This document shows positions 16,119 to 27,229 of a DNA stretch of 64,000 nt, in pieces (position 1 is the stretch's first letter; the number at the start of each line of letters is the position of its first letter). The stretch spans positions 3,534,001 to 3,598,000 of the forward strand of contig NZ_CP151636.1 in the NCBI RefSeq assembly GCF_038397745.1. Direction: 5' to 3'. The notes below the pieces were generated by a model. That model did no database searches and was not told the origin of the DNA. It saw nothing but the letters and a program-made list of their open reading frames with translations. The position numbers and the translations under genes were made by a program. The stretch is from Microbacterium sp. LWH11-1.2 (GTDB lineage: Bacteria > Actinomycetota > Actinomycetes > Actinomycetales > Microbacteriaceae).

Positions 16119-17603
16119 TCAGGGCTGCAGCCAGCGCAGCGGAATGTCGATGACCACCTCGGTGCCCTCGCCCTCGCTGCCACGCCACTCGATCGTGCCG
16201 CCGAGCTCGCCCTGGATGAGCGTGCGGATGATCTGAGTGCCGAGGCCCTGGCCGATCCGCCCCTCCGGCAACCCGAGACCGGTGTCGTGCACGGTCACGC
16301 GGAGGTTGTCCTCGGTGCGGGTGGCATCGATCGTCACCAGGCCCTCCCGGCCCGCGAGTCCGTGCTCGACGGCGTTCGTGACGACCTCGGTGAGAGCCAG
16401 GGCGAGGGGCGTCGCGTACTCGCTCGGCAGCACCCCGAACCGTCCGGTCGACTGCGTGCGCGCCCGCGTGTTCGGCGCCGAGGCGACCTCGGCCACGAGC
16501 TTGAGGACGCGGTGGAAGACCTCGTCGAAATCGACCTTCTGCGTGAGCCCCTGCGCGAGCGTGTCGTGCACGACGGCGATCGAGTCCACGCGCCGCATCG
16601 CCTGCGTGAGGGCGTCGCGGGCCTCGTCGGAGTGCGTGCGCCGCGCCTGGATGCGCAGCAGCGACGCCACCGTCTGGAGGTTGTTCTTCACCCGGTGATG
16701 GATCTCACGGATGGTCGCATCCTTCGTGATGAGCTCCTGCTCCTGGTGACGGAGCTCCGACACGTCGCGGCAGAGCACGATGGCCCCGATCCGGGTGCCG
16801 TGGTCCTTGAGCGGGATGGCCCGCAGCGACACGGTCACCCCTCGAGCCTCGATGTCGGTGCGCCATGGTGCGCGCCCCGTGACGACGACGGGCAGCGACT
16901 CGTCGACCTGGCGCGACGGCGGCACGAGCCGCGTCGTCACCTCGGCGAGCGACTCGCCCTCGAGCTCGTCGTCGAAGCCCATGCGGTTGAACGCCGAGAG
17001 GGCGTTCGGGCTCGCGAACGTGGTGATCCCGTCGACGTCGATGCGGATGAGACCGTCCGACGCGCGAGGCGCACCCCGCCGCGGCGACGTCGGTGCCGCG
17101 AGGTCGGGGAAGCTGCCGTCGGCGATCATCCGGAAGAGGTCGTTCGCGCACTCGTCGAACGTGATCTGCTGACGGGACGGCGTCCGCGCCTCTCCGAGGT
17201 TGGTGTGCCTGGTCACGACCCCGATGACGGTCGGCTCGGTTCCCGAACCCCGGCGCTCGCTCACGATCGGGACGGCGCGCACCCGCGTCGGCGTCTCCTC
17301 GAACCAGTCGGGTGAGGACGAGTCGACGATCGTCGCCGACTCGAAGGCCCCCTGCACCTGGGTGCGCCACTGCGGTCGCACCCTCTCCCCCACGATGTCC
17401 CGGTAGAAGAGCGTCGCCGCACCGCTGGGCCGCGCGTGGGCCACGGCGACGAACGATCCGTCCTCGGTCTGGATCCAGATGACGATGTCCGCCGACGCGA
17501 GGTCGGCGAGGAGCTGGCCGTCGCCGGCGAGCCGATGGAGCCACTCCACATCGCTGTCGGTCAGACGACCCTGGGCGTGGGCGAGATCACTGAGGGTTGA
17601 CAC
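16119..17603 (-). CDS. pdtaS: Cytosolic sensor histidine kinase PdtaS (HWE/HisKA_2 type)
   Basis: 494-residue soluble kinase: GAF domain (about 20-165), PAS domain (about 180-285), HisKA_2 dimerisation helix with phospho-acceptor region IREIHHRVKNNLQTV (His302/His303), then HATPase_c (N-box ALTEVVTNAVEHGL, G-box DTGLGLPEG). In mycobacteria PdtaS signals to the RNA-binding ANTAR regulator PdtaR; that partner is not in this window. No membrane segments, which fits a cytosolic sensor. Probably leaderless: TAGGCT lies 6 nt before the GTG, and the spacer itself is GGAGGG. Confidence 0.92.
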   Translation of the reverse strand: MSTLSDLAHAQGRLTDSDVEWLHRLAGDGQLLADLASADIVIWIQTEDGSFVAVAHARPSGAATLFYRDIVGERVRPQWRTQVQGAFESATIVDSSSPDWFEETPTRVRAVPIVSERRGSGTEPTVIGVVTRHTNLGEARTPSRQQITFDECANDLFRMIADGSFPDLAAPTSPRRGAPRASDGLIRIDVDGITTFASPNALSAFNRMGFDDELEGESLAEVTTRLVPPSRQVDESLPVVVTGRAPWRTDIEARGVTVSLRAIPLKDHGTRIGAIVLCRDVSELRHQEQELITKDATIREIHHRVKNNLQTVASLLRIQARRTHSDEARDALTQAMRRVDSIAVVHDTLAQGLTQKVDFDEVFHRVLKLVAEVASAPNTRARTQSTGRFGVLPSEYATPLALALTEVVTNAVEHGLAGREGLVTIDATRTEDNLRVTVHDTGLGLPEGRIGQGLGTQIIRTLIQGELGGTIEWRGSEGEGTEVVIDIPLRWLQP

Positions 17604-17609
17604 CCCTCC

Positions 17610-17615
17610 AGCCTA
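17610..17615 (-). promoter_or_regulatory. Leaderless -10 hexamer of pdtaS
   Basis: TAGGCT on the minus strand, 6 nt before the GTG at 17603 and immediately downstream of the Rv3235-like gene's stop codon. Confidence 0.5.
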
Positions 17616-17627
17616 GGGCGACATGGC

Positions 17628-18014
17628 TCAGAGGATGGCCAGAGAGCTCGCGCGCCACCGGCGGTCGAAGCCCTCGAGACGCACGGCGACCGCGCGGGTG
17701 CGTCCCGGACCCGCCACGACCACGACGGCCTCGATCACCCCGTCCGTCGGCTCGCACACCCGGATCGACAGGATCTCGAAGGTCGGACGCGCCGGTGGGA
17801 CTCCCCGCGCGCTGCGCGCCCTCGCCGAGAGGTTCGCCCTCGTCGCGAGACTCCGGAACGCGTCTTCGCTGAACCATCGGGCGAGCTGATCGACCTCTCT
17901 GACCCCGGCGAGCACCTCGAGCGCTCCCTGCGTCAGGCTGCGGAGCAGCGGAACGGGGTCCGGCAGCTCGACGGTGGGCGTGGGCTGCGGCGCGAAGTAC
18001 TCGTGAAGCGTCAT
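17628..18014 (-). CDS. Rv3235-family protein
   Basis: About 128 residues from ATG 18014 (the frame is open to a GTG at 18071). A GAGAG sequence 7 nt before ATG 18014 favours the short form. It has a proline-rich N-terminus, then PVPLLRSLTQGALEVLAGVREVDQLARWFSEDAFRSLATRA and a C-terminal half (FEILSIRVCEPTDGVIEAVVVV..., ending RRWRASSLAIL) that matches the Rv3235-like family as I remember it. Function unknown; conserved in actinobacteria near secA. It precedes pdtaS on the same strand, 24 bp apart. Confidence 0.75.
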   Translation of the reverse strand: MTLHEYFAPQPTPTVELPDPVPLLRSLTQGALEVLAGVREVDQLARWFSEDAFRSLATRANLSARARSARGVPPARPTFEILSIRVCEPTDGVIEAVVVVAGPGRTRAVAVRLEGFDRRWRASSLAIL

Positions 18015-18128
18015 CATCGGACTCTCGATCGGGGCGGACTGCGCGCCAGTAGAGCACGGGGAGTCCGTCACCGTGGGCGTCGCCCGAGAGGAATGTGGAT
18101 AACTCGTACGTCGTTCCCGGACGTGGCC

Positions 18129-18134
18129 TACTCT
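18129..18134 (+). promoter_or_regulatory. Leaderless -10 hexamer of the gene at 18142
   Basis: TACTCT ends 7 nt before the ATG at 18142; no SD in the spacer (CGGTCGG). Confidence 0.5.
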
Positions 18135-18141
18135 CGGTCGG

Positions 18142-18753
18142 ATGCACTGGGATCGACTGTTCGAAGATCTCGAGGGTCAGCTGGCCTCGGAGTGGGAAGC
18201 CGAGCGCGCCGCCCTCGATGCCGAGTCGGAGCGCCTGCGGATCGCGCGTCTCGAGCTGCGTGCGCGACTGCGGATGCTGTGCGCCCTCGGCGCGGAGGCC
18301 GTGATCGACCTCGCGAACGGACGGCGCCTCCCGGTGACGCTGCGCGCTCTGGGAGCGGATTGGATCGCGGTGACCTCGCGCGTCGCCGACTGCACGCAGG
18401 CCGGCCCTTCGACGCTGCTCGTCCCCGAGCACGCGATCGCCGGAATCACGCTCGATCACGGCATGATCCTCGCGAGCCTCGAGGAGCCGGCCCCTTCAGA
18501 GCACGCGCTCCGCGAGCGGATGACGCTCGGGTTCGTGCTGCGCGATCTCGCGCGCCGTCGTGTCGCGGTGCAGGTGAGCACGCTCACGGGGGAAGACGCG
18601 CACGGCACGATCGATCGCGCCGCCGCGGATCATCTCGATCTCGCGGTGCACGACAGGGGAGACGCCCGACGTGCGTCCGCGGTCCATGGGTTTCGCGTCA
18701 TCCCGTTCTCGCGGCTGGTCGCGGTGCGGACGCCGGGGACTCAGATGCCGTGA
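18142..18753 (+). CDS. Uncharacterised actinobacterial protein with N-terminal coiled coil
   Basis: 203 residues. Residues 1-45 form a charged, probably coiled-coil helix (DLEGQLASEWEAERAALDAES...). Two similar beta-rich halves follow: about 48-110 (GAEAVIDLANGRRLPVTLRALGADWIAVTS) and about 125-200 (RRVAVQVSTLTGEDAHGTIDRAAADHLDLAV). Each has a strand-turn-G-strand layout reminiscent of Sm/LSm or FmdE-like barrels, so an internal duplication is possible. I do not recognise the family. Probably leaderless. Its last 13 bases overlap the end of the convergent HTH gene. Confidence 0.72.
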   Translation: MHWDRLFEDLEGQLASEWEAERAALDAESERLRIARLELRARLRMLCALGAEAVIDLANGRRLPVTLRALGADWIAVTSRVADCTQAGPSTLLVPEHAIAGITLDHGMILASLEEPAPSEHALRERMTLGFVLRDLARRRVAVQVSTLTGEDAHGTIDRAAADHLDLAVHDRGDARRASAVHGFRVIPFSRLVAVRTPGTQMP

Positions 18754-19019
18754 GCAGACGATGTTCCCCAGACCTCGGGGAAGCTCGCGGTCTGGGACTG
18801 ACGCCACAGCGCCATGCGACGAGAGGTCTCGGACTGCTCGGCCAGGTAGTCCTGCAGGCTGGCTTCCTCGACGCGCCAGCGCGGCGGCGTTCCGAGCTGC
18901 GACCCGCGCAGGCGGCCTTCGTGGACGAGGGTGATCACCTCGTCGACGCCGATGCTCAGCAGCTCGGCGACCTGCGCAGGTGCGAGGAATCGCGGAGCGG
19001 ACGCGAGCGGATCTGCCAT
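18741..19019 (-). CDS. BldC-like/excisionase-type helix-turn-helix protein
   Basis: 92 residues from ATG 19019; the frame is open further upstream but that stretch is not protein-like. A MerR-type winged-helix DNA-binding domain (HTH_17) spans about 8-60: FLAPAQVAELLSIGVDEVITLVHEGRLRGSQLG, PRWRVEEASLQDYLAEQ. BldC regulators have this architecture; the C-terminal SRRMALWRQSQTASFPEVWG is an added tail. GACAAT lies 6 nt before the ATG. Tail-to-tail overlap of 13 bp with the uncharacterised gene at 18142-18753. Target genes are unknown; the adjacent SAF/CpaE-like pair is a candidate. Confidence 0.78.
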   Translation of the reverse strand: MADPLASAPRFLAPAQVAELLSIGVDEVITLVHEGRLRGSQLGTPPRWRVEEASLQDYLAEQSETSRRMALWRQSQTASFPEVWGTSSAHGI

Positions 19020-19116
19020 GGCCCCATTGTCCCGCACTCCCCCGTGCCCGCATCGGCCGATCCGGCCCTGTGGATAACTCGACGGGCGTCGGCCGGATTT
19101 CTGTGACGATGTCGCC

Positions 19117-19737
19117 ATGGCTGTCCTCTCCCGTCCTCGGCGCGCATTCTGGGGCGACGTGCGCTTCCTCGTCGGCATCGCCCTGGTCGTCGTCTCCATC
19201 ACGGGCGTCTGGCTCATCGTCTCCGCCGCCGACGACGCGGCGCCCGTGCTTCAGGCCGGCCGCACCATCACCGAGGGCGAAGTCCTGACGTCGGGTGACT
19301 TCCAGGTCGTCGAGATCGGGCTCGGCGCACTCGCGGACGAGTACCTCGGTCCCCAGGACCTCCAGCCGGGGCAGGTGGCATCCCGAACGCTGGAGAGAGG
19401 CGAGATCGTGCCCATCTCGGCGACGGCCGATGCCGCCGAGAGTCGCAGCACCACCATCGTGATCGAGAGCAGCACGGGCATCCCCGACGACGTGGAGAGC
19501 GGAGCGGTGGTCGAGGTATGGCAGGCGCCTCGACTCGAGGACGGGCGCTCGTTCGATGCTCCGCGCATCCTCGTCGCCGAGGCGAGCGTCCGCGAGGTGT
19601 TCGAGGACGACACCATGCTCGCCGACGCGGGCACCCGGGTCGAGATCGTGATCGCCCGCTCCGATGTCGCGGATGTCCTCGCCGCCGTCACGGGAGGCTC
19701 CTCGCTCTCGGTCGTCCCGATCCGGTCCGTACGATGA
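19117..19737 (+). CDS. SAF-domain protein (CpaB-like), membrane anchored
   Basis: 206 residues: one N-terminal membrane helix (about 18-38, FLVGIALVVVSITGVWLIVSA) and a SAF domain (about 45-110, VLQAGRTITEGEVLTSGDFQVV...GQVASRTLERGEIVP), with the rest exposed outside. SAF/CpaB proteins are periplasmic parts of Flp/Tad pilus assembly. Here only a CpaE-like ATPase follows (ATGA overlap), with no TadA ATPase, secretin or prepilin nearby, so a pilus role is uncertain. Confidence 0.8.
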   Translation: MAVLSRPRRAFWGDVRFLVGIALVVVSITGVWLIVSAADDAAPVLQAGRTITEGEVLTSGDFQVVEIGLGALADEYLGPQDLQPGQVASRTLERGEIVPISATADAAESRSTTIVIESSTGIPDDVESGAVVEVWQAPRLEDGRSFDAPRILVAEASVREVFEDDTMLADAGTRVEIVIARSDVADVLAAVTGGSSLSVVPIRSVR

Positions 19738-20975
19738 CGTCGGTGATCCTCGCCATCCCTGAGCCGCGGGCCGCCGCACTCGCCGCAGAGCTCGATGCAG
19801 AGGAGATCCGCGTCGCCGCGATCGTGCCCCCGACCGCGGCGATCGATCTGCTGCCCGGCGTCGAAGCCATCGTGGTCCCCGCCACACGTGCGGTGCTGAC
19901 CGCGAGCCTGATCGCCGCCTGCGATCGCGCCGGCGTGCGCATCCTCGCGCTCGGAGGCACGGAGACCCGCCTCCTCGGCCGACTCGGACTCGCCGCGGCG
20001 CTTCCGGCGGACGCCGCCGGATGGGAGGTCGCCGCAGCTCTGGCGGCGGAGACGCCTCGCCCGGCCCGTGTCCCCGACGCTGCTCCGCGTCGCGTCATCG
20101 CCGTGTGGGGCCCGCAGGGCGCACCGGGGCGATCGACCGTCGCGATCCAGCTCGCGGTCGAACTCTCCCGTGCCGGTCGCACCACCGCGCTCGTCGACGC
20201 GGACTCGACGGCGCCCTCCCTCGCCCTGCTGCTCGGGCTCAGCGACGAGTCTCCCGGAATCGCGGCTGCGTGTCGGCGCGCCGAGCTCGGCGGTCTCGAT
20301 GCGACGGAGCTGACGCGTCTGGCGACCACGATCTCCACCAGCGCCGGCGAGCTCGAGGTCCTGCCGGGACTCAACCGTCCGAGTCGCTGGCCGGAGCTCT
20401 CAGCGGCGCGTCTCGGCGCCGCCCTGCGCGCCTGCCGCGAGTGGGTCGACGAGACGGTCGTCGACGTCGCGGCGTCCTTCGACGCCGACGACGAGGTGAC
20501 CAGCGATCTGGCAGGCCCGCGTCGCCACGCCGCCACGTCGACGGCGCTGCAGGAGGCCGACCTCATCGTCGCGGTCGCGTCGGCCGACCCGGTCGGGATC
20601 AGCCGATTCCTGCGCGACCATGCCGAGCTCCGACGCCTGGTGTCACCGACGCCCGTGACCGTCGTCGTGAACCAGATCCGCCCGGGGCCTCTGGGCCTCG
20701 ACGCACGCGGTCAGGTGCGACGCACCCTCGAGCGGTTCGCCGGCATCACCGATCTGGAGTTCCTGCCTTTCGATCGACGCGCCGCCGACGCCGCCCTCCT
20801 GCACGCAAGGCCCCTCTGCGACGTCACACCACGATCCGCGCTCGTCGCCGCGGTGCGCCGGCTCGCAGTCTCTCTCGCGGGAGAAGGCCGGGGACCGGCT
20901 ACTGCCGGTAGCTCGCGAGGAAGTTCCCCAGTCGCTCGACGGCTTCGCTCAGCACTCGCGGCTCGGGCAGAGTGA
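19734..20975 (+). CDS. CpaE/MinD-like P-loop protein with a substituted Walker A
   Basis: 413 residues. The N-terminal 110 residues resemble a receiver-like pseudodomain. A ParA/MinD-like ATPase domain follows, with VWGPQGAPGRSTVAIQLA in place of the deviant Walker A KGGxGK(S/T): both signature lysines are replaced (Gln and Arg). ALVDADSTAPS and TVVVNQIRPG follow. Related septum-site/CpaE proteins in actinobacteria (such as Rv3660c, as I recall) have similarly altered loops. Translation is coupled to the SAF gene (ATGA). The last 77 bp overlap, antisense, the 3' end of the aminotransferase gene; the overlapping tail is low-complexity (SSRGSSPVARRLRSALAARAE). Confidence 0.78.
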   Translation: MTSVILAIPEPRAAALAAELDAEEIRVAAIVPPTAAIDLLPGVEAIVVPATRAVLTASLIAACDRAGVRILALGGTETRLLGRLGLAAALPADAAGWEVAAALAAETPRPARVPDAAPRRVIAVWGPQGAPGRSTVAIQLAVELSRAGRTTALVDADSTAPSLALLLGLSDESPGIAAACRRAELGGLDATELTRLATTISTSAGELEVLPGLNRPSRWPELSAARLGAALRACREWVDETVVDVAASFDADDEVTSDLAGPRRHAATSTALQEADLIVAVASADPVGISRFLRDHAELRRLVSPTPVTVVVNQIRPGPLGLDARGQVRRTLERFAGITDLEFLPFDRRAADAALLHARPLCDVTPRSALVAAVRRLAVSLAGEGRGPATAGSSRGSSPVARRLRSALAARAE

Positions 20976-22125
20976 CCAGGCGCAGGTGATCCGGCGTCGG
21001 CCAGTTGAATCCCGTGCCCTGCACCAGCAGGATGTGCTCCGAGACGAGCAGATCGTAGACGAGCTTCGCGTCGTCGCGGATCTCGTGGACGTTCGGGTCG
21101 AGTCGCGGGAAGGCGTAGAGCGCCCCCTCCGGCTTGACGCACGAGACACCAGGGATGGCTTCCAAGCCCTCCCAGGCGATGTCGCGCTGCTCATGCAGGC
21201 GCCCGGTCGGCGCGATCAGCGCATCGATCGACTGCACTCCGGAGAGAGCCGCCTGCACGGCGTGCTGCGCAGGGACGTTCGGGCACAGCCGGGTCGACGC
21301 CAGCAGCGTGATCCCCTCGAGGAAGCCCTTGGCGTGATCCTGCGGCCCCGTGATCACCATCCAGCCCGAGCGGTAGCCGGCGACGCGGTAGGTCTTGGAG
21401 AGTCCGTTGAACGTCAGGCAGAGCAGATCGGGGGCGAGCGTCGCCGTCGGGATGTGCACGGCGCCGTCGAACAGGATACGGTCGTAGATCTCGTCGGAGA
21501 GCAGCAGCAGCTGGTGCTCCCGCGCGATCTGCACGAGCCCCTCGAGGATCTCTCGGGAGTAGACGACACCCGTGGGGTTGTTGGGATTGATGATGACCAT
21601 CGCCTTGGTGCGCGGCGTGATCTTCGAGCGGATGTCCTCGAGGTCGGGCTGCCAGCCGTCGTCCTCGTCGCACAGGTAGTGCACGGGCGTGCCGCCGGCG
21701 AGGCTCGTCATGGCCGTCCACAGCGGGTAGTCGGGCGCGGGGATGAGCACCTCGTCACCCTCGTCGAGCAGCGCCTGCATCGTCATCGCGATCAGCTCGG
21801 ACACGCCGTTGCCGAGGTAGACGTCGTCCGGATCGAATCGCGGGAAGCCCTCGATCTGCTCGTAGCGGCTGACGACGGCGCGGCGGGCCGAGATGATGCC
21901 CTTGCTGTCGCTGTAGCCGTGCGCCGTGGGAAGAGCCGCAAGCATGTCGTGCACGATCTGGTGCGGAGCGTCGAAGCCGAAGATCGCCGGATTGCCGGTG
22001 TTCAGCTTGAGGATCTTGTGCCCCTCGGCCTCCAGCCGCGCCGCCTCGACGAGCGCGTTTCCGCGGATCTCGTACAGGACGTTCTTGAGCTTCGACGACT
22101 GGTCGAAGTTGCGCGTTGGGGTCAT
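20899..22125 (-). CDS. alaA: Pyridoxal-phosphate aminotransferase (AlaA-type alanine/glutamate-pyruvate transaminase)
   Basis: 408-residue class I aminotransferase transferring amino groups between alanine/glutamate and their oxoacids. It contains LNTGNPAIFGFDAP, GNGVSELIAMTMQALL, the NPNNPTGVVYS cofactor motif, SDEIYDRI, and the Schiff-base Lys in NGLSKTYRVAGYRSGWM. Length and N-terminus (NFDQSSKLKNVLYEIRG) are those of AlaA. TAGGCT lies 6 nt before the ATG. It convergently overlaps the CpaE-like gene by 77 bp; its own terminal residues (SEAVERLGNFLASYRQ) look like normal family sequence. Confidence 0.9.
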   Translation of the reverse strand: MTPTRNFDQSSKLKNVLYEIRGNALVEAARLEAEGHKILKLNTGNPAIFGFDAPHQIVHDMLAALPTAHGYSDSKGIISARRAVVSRYEQIEGFPRFDPDDVYLGNGVSELIAMTMQALLDEGDEVLIPAPDYPLWTAMTSLAGGTPVHYLCDEDDGWQPDLEDIRSKITPRTKAMVIINPNNPTGVVYSREILEGLVQIAREHQLLLLSDEIYDRILFDGAVHIPTATLAPDLLCLTFNGLSKTYRVAGYRSGWMVITGPQDHAKGFLEGITLLASTRLCPNVPAQHAVQAALSGVQSIDALIAPTGRLHEQRDIAWEGLEAIPGVSCVKPEGALYAFPRLDPNVHEIRDDAKLVYDLLVSEHILLVQGTGFNWPTPDHLRLVTLPEPRVLSEAVERLGNFLASYRQ

Positions 22126-22131
22126 CGACCA

Positions 22132-22137
22132 AGCCTA
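22132..22137 (-). promoter_or_regulatory. Leaderless -10 hexamer of alaA
   Basis: TAGGCT on the minus strand, 6 nt before the ATG at 22125. Confidence 0.55.
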
Positions 22138-22138
22138 C

Positions 22139-22188
22139 AGCGACGAAGAGAGGGCCAATCCACACGGAATGGCCCTCTCTTCGTCGCT
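22139..22188 (-). terminator. secA terminator
   Basis: Perfect 19-bp stem (22139-22157 against 22170-22188, arm AGCGACGAAGAGAGGGCCA) with a 12-nt loop, 13 bp after the secA stop. It separates secA from the alaA promoter, whose -10 starts just past the stem. Confidence 0.9.
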
Positions 22189-22201
22189 ACGGCGGACCGC
22201 G

Positions 22202-25006
<2,805 letters not shown>

Positions 25007-25141
25007 GGATGTCATCTCCCTGTCAGTGGGTAAATCGCCGGCCACCGGAAGGCGGTCGCCAGGCATACTTTGCCATGTTACCGGGCTGTGACCTGCACGT
25101 CGCCTGCACGCGCGGTCTGCGCGTCGGTCAGGATGGTTGCC

Positions 25142-25163
25142 CGGTATCCATATACTCGGTATC
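25142..25163 (+). promoter_or_regulatory. padR promoter with direct repeat, possible operator
   Basis: A TATACT -10 hexamer (25151-25156) is flanked by two copies of CGGTATC (25142-25148 and 25157-25163) spaced 15 bp apart. GTAT/ATAC half-sites also form an inverted pair at 25144-25155. The position, 32 bp before the PadR-family ATG, suggests autoregulation. The same region carries the divergent secA promoter. Confidence 0.45.
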
Positions 25164-25194
25164 GCGTTCGACAACACGCGGTCGGGAGATCACC

Positions 25195-25797
25195 ATGTCG
25201 GTCCGTCAGAGCCTGCTCGCCATCCTCGATCAGGGTCCGTGCTACGGCTATCAGTTGCGACACGAGTTCGACCGTCGCACCGGTTCGACGTGGCCCCTCA
25301 ACGTGGGCCAGATCTACAACACGCTCGAACGGCTCGAGCGCGACGGACTCGTGCAGCGCGGCGACACCGACGAGCACGGCCACGTCTACTGGCAGATCAC
25401 GGATGCCGGATCGGCTGAGGTCGCGCAGTGGCTCTCCTCCCCCGTGGTCCGGACGCCGGCGACCCGCGACGAGCTGGCGATCAAGCTCGCGGTCGCCGCG
25501 ACCCTGCCGGGAGTCGACGTGGCCGCCGCCCTCCAGGCACAGCGCGAGGCCTCGCTGCGGCAGCTGCACGCCCTCCGGCACACACCCCGCCCCGAGATCG
25601 CAACCGACGGCCCCGAGGATCTGGCCTGGTCCCTCGTGCGGGACTCGATGATCTTCGCCGCCGAGGCCGAGCTGCGCTGGCTCGATCACGCCGGAGAACT
25701 GCTCGCACAGCATCCGCAGCATGCGATGGCTCTGGAGCTGGCCACCGAACGACCCAAGCGCGGCCGACCCGCGACCCGCACTCCTGCGATCGTCTGA
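25195..25797 (+). CDS. PadR-family transcriptional regulator
   Basis: 200 residues. N-terminal PadR winged helix (SLLAILDQGPCYGYQLRHEFDRRTG...GQIYNTLERLERDGLVQ) and a C-terminal helical dimerisation region (Vir_act_alpha_C-like, about 95-170), ending in a basic tail (RPKRGRPATRTPAIV). PadR proteins are usually repressors of stress or efflux genes; the ligand is unknown. I chose ATG 25195 for its GGGAGAT SD and because it is the family start. Divergent from secA. A TATACT promoter with paired CGGTATC repeats lies upstream. Confidence 0.88.
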   Translation: MSVRQSLLAILDQGPCYGYQLRHEFDRRTGSTWPLNVGQIYNTLERLERDGLVQRGDTDEHGHVYWQITDAGSAEVAQWLSSPVVRTPATRDELAIKLAVAATLPGVDVAAALQAQREASLRQLHALRHTPRPEIATDGPEDLAWSLVRDSMIFAAEAELRWLDHAGELLAQHPQHAMALELATERPKRGRPATRTPAIV

Positions 25798-25859
25798 CGC
25801 CGTCAGCGAACCCCGTTCGCCCGGAGCGGATGCTCAGCCACCGCGACCGCAGGGGAAAC

Positions 25860-25865
25860 TAGGAT
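25860..25865 (+). promoter_or_regulatory. Leaderless -10 hexamer of the gene at 25872
   Basis: TAGGAT ends 6 nt before the ATG at 25872. Confidence 0.5.
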
Positions 25866-25871
25866 CGATCC

Positions 25872-27209
25872 ATGGCTGGATTTTGGGGCAGACGCAAACG
25901 CGAACAGGAAGAACTCGCCGCACAGGACGCCGATCTGGCGCGTCGCGCGGAGCAGGCCCTGGTCGGCGCCGACGAGAGGATCCGCACCACCTCCGACGAG
26001 CTCGACTTCGCCGAAGCCGAGCTCGGAGCGTCGCTGACCGCCGACCTGCGCAAGGCCCTCGCCGCCGTGCGCACGCATCTGCGCGAGGCGTTCCAGCTGC
26101 ACCAGCTGAACCACGACGAGATCCCCGACACGGCCGAGGAGCTGCGCACCCGCAACGCACGCATCCTCCAGCTGTGCGACTGGGCGCAGGACCTGCTCGA
26201 CGAGAAGACGTCGGTGCTCGCCGCATCCGTCGCCAAGGTGCGCAGGGCGCCAGAGGTGATCGCACAGGTGCGAGCGGATGCCGCGGCGCTGAGCGCGCGC
26301 ATCCCGCAGACGAACGAATCCGTCTCGCGGCTGTCGGCCCGCTACGCCGAGTCGGCCATGCACCAGATCACGGCCAGCGCCGCCGAGGCCGAGCAGCTGA
26401 TCGCCTTCGCGACGCACAGCGCCGACATCTCCGAGCGCCGCCGCGCGGCCAAGCAGAACGAAGAGGCCAACCTCGCTCTCGAGACGGCGACCGAGGCCAC
26501 CCGCCGCGCGTCCGCGCTGCTCGACGCCGTCGAGGACTTCGAGATCGAGGCGCTGCGCGCCGAGTCCACCCTCGCCGAGGTCGTGGCAGACTCCCGCGGC
26601 GATCTGATCGCCGCCCGCACCGCCCCGCAGGCTCCCGCGGTCGCCGAAGCGGTCTCCGCTCTCCAGGCCGCGCTGAGCGCACTGACACCGTCCGGCACCC
26701 CCAACGACCCCTTCGCGGAGCTGTCGCAGCTCCGCACCGCGAACTCCGCGCTCGACGACGCGATCGCGAAGGCCCGCCACCGCGCCGAGAACCCCCTTCC
26801 GAGCATCCCTCAGGTGCAGCACGCGATCGACGACGCCGACCGGCAGCTGGGCGTGGCACGCGGACTCATCTCCGGCCACCGCGGGTGGATCGGTGCCGAC
26901 GCGCGGACACGCCTCGCGGAGGCGGAACGGCTGCGAGTCGACCTGTCCGATCTGCTCCCGGCCGAGGACACGAGAGAAGAGGCGCTCGTCCAGGCCCGCC
27001 GTGTCGCGCACCTGGCATCCGAGGCCCTGCAGCTCGCGCAGCGCGACATCGACTCCTCCCGTCCCGACGACCAGGGCTGGGGTGGTGGCGGCGGCTACGG
27101 AGGCGGCGGCTGGGGCGGACGGCCGCGCGGAGGCGGTGGAGGCGACATCGCCTCGGGCATCCTCGGCGGGCTCGTGATCGGCAGCCTCCTCGACGGCATG
27201 TTCGACTGA
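25872..27209 (+). CDS. Coiled-coil protein with glycine-rich C-terminus, unknown function
   Basis: 445 residues, almost wholly helical. Heptad-rich Ala/Glu/Arg segments run from about 8 to 395, with no signal peptide or long membrane helix. A Gly/Trp-rich stretch (about 400-425, GWGGGGGYGGGGWGG...) and a short hydrophobic end (IASGILGGLVIGSLLDGMFD) follow. The long helical part and glycine tail resemble the C-terminal half of actinobacterial TPM-domain (YgcG-like) proteins, but the TPM domain itself is missing. Phage-shock or scaffold roles are possible but unsupported. Probably leaderless; ended by a strong hairpin. Confidence 0.75.
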   Translation: MAGFWGRRKREQEELAAQDADLARRAEQALVGADERIRTTSDELDFAEAELGASLTADLRKALAAVRTHLREAFQLHQLNHDEIPDTAEELRTRNARILQLCDWAQDLLDEKTSVLAASVAKVRRAPEVIAQVRADAAALSARIPQTNESVSRLSARYAESAMHQITASAAEAEQLIAFATHSADISERRRAAKQNEEANLALETATEATRRASALLDAVEDFEIEALRAESTLAEVVADSRGDLIAARTAPQAPAVAEAVSALQAALSALTPSGTPNDPFAELSQLRTANSALDDAIAKARHRAENPLPSIPQVQHAIDDADRQLGVARGLISGHRGWIGADARTRLAEAERLRVDLSDLLPAEDTREEALVQARRVAHLASEALQLAQRDIDSSRPDDQGWGGGGGYGGGGWGGRPRGGGGGDIASGILGGLVIGSLLDGMFD

Positions 27210-27229
27210 CCTCTCACGACCCAACGTCA

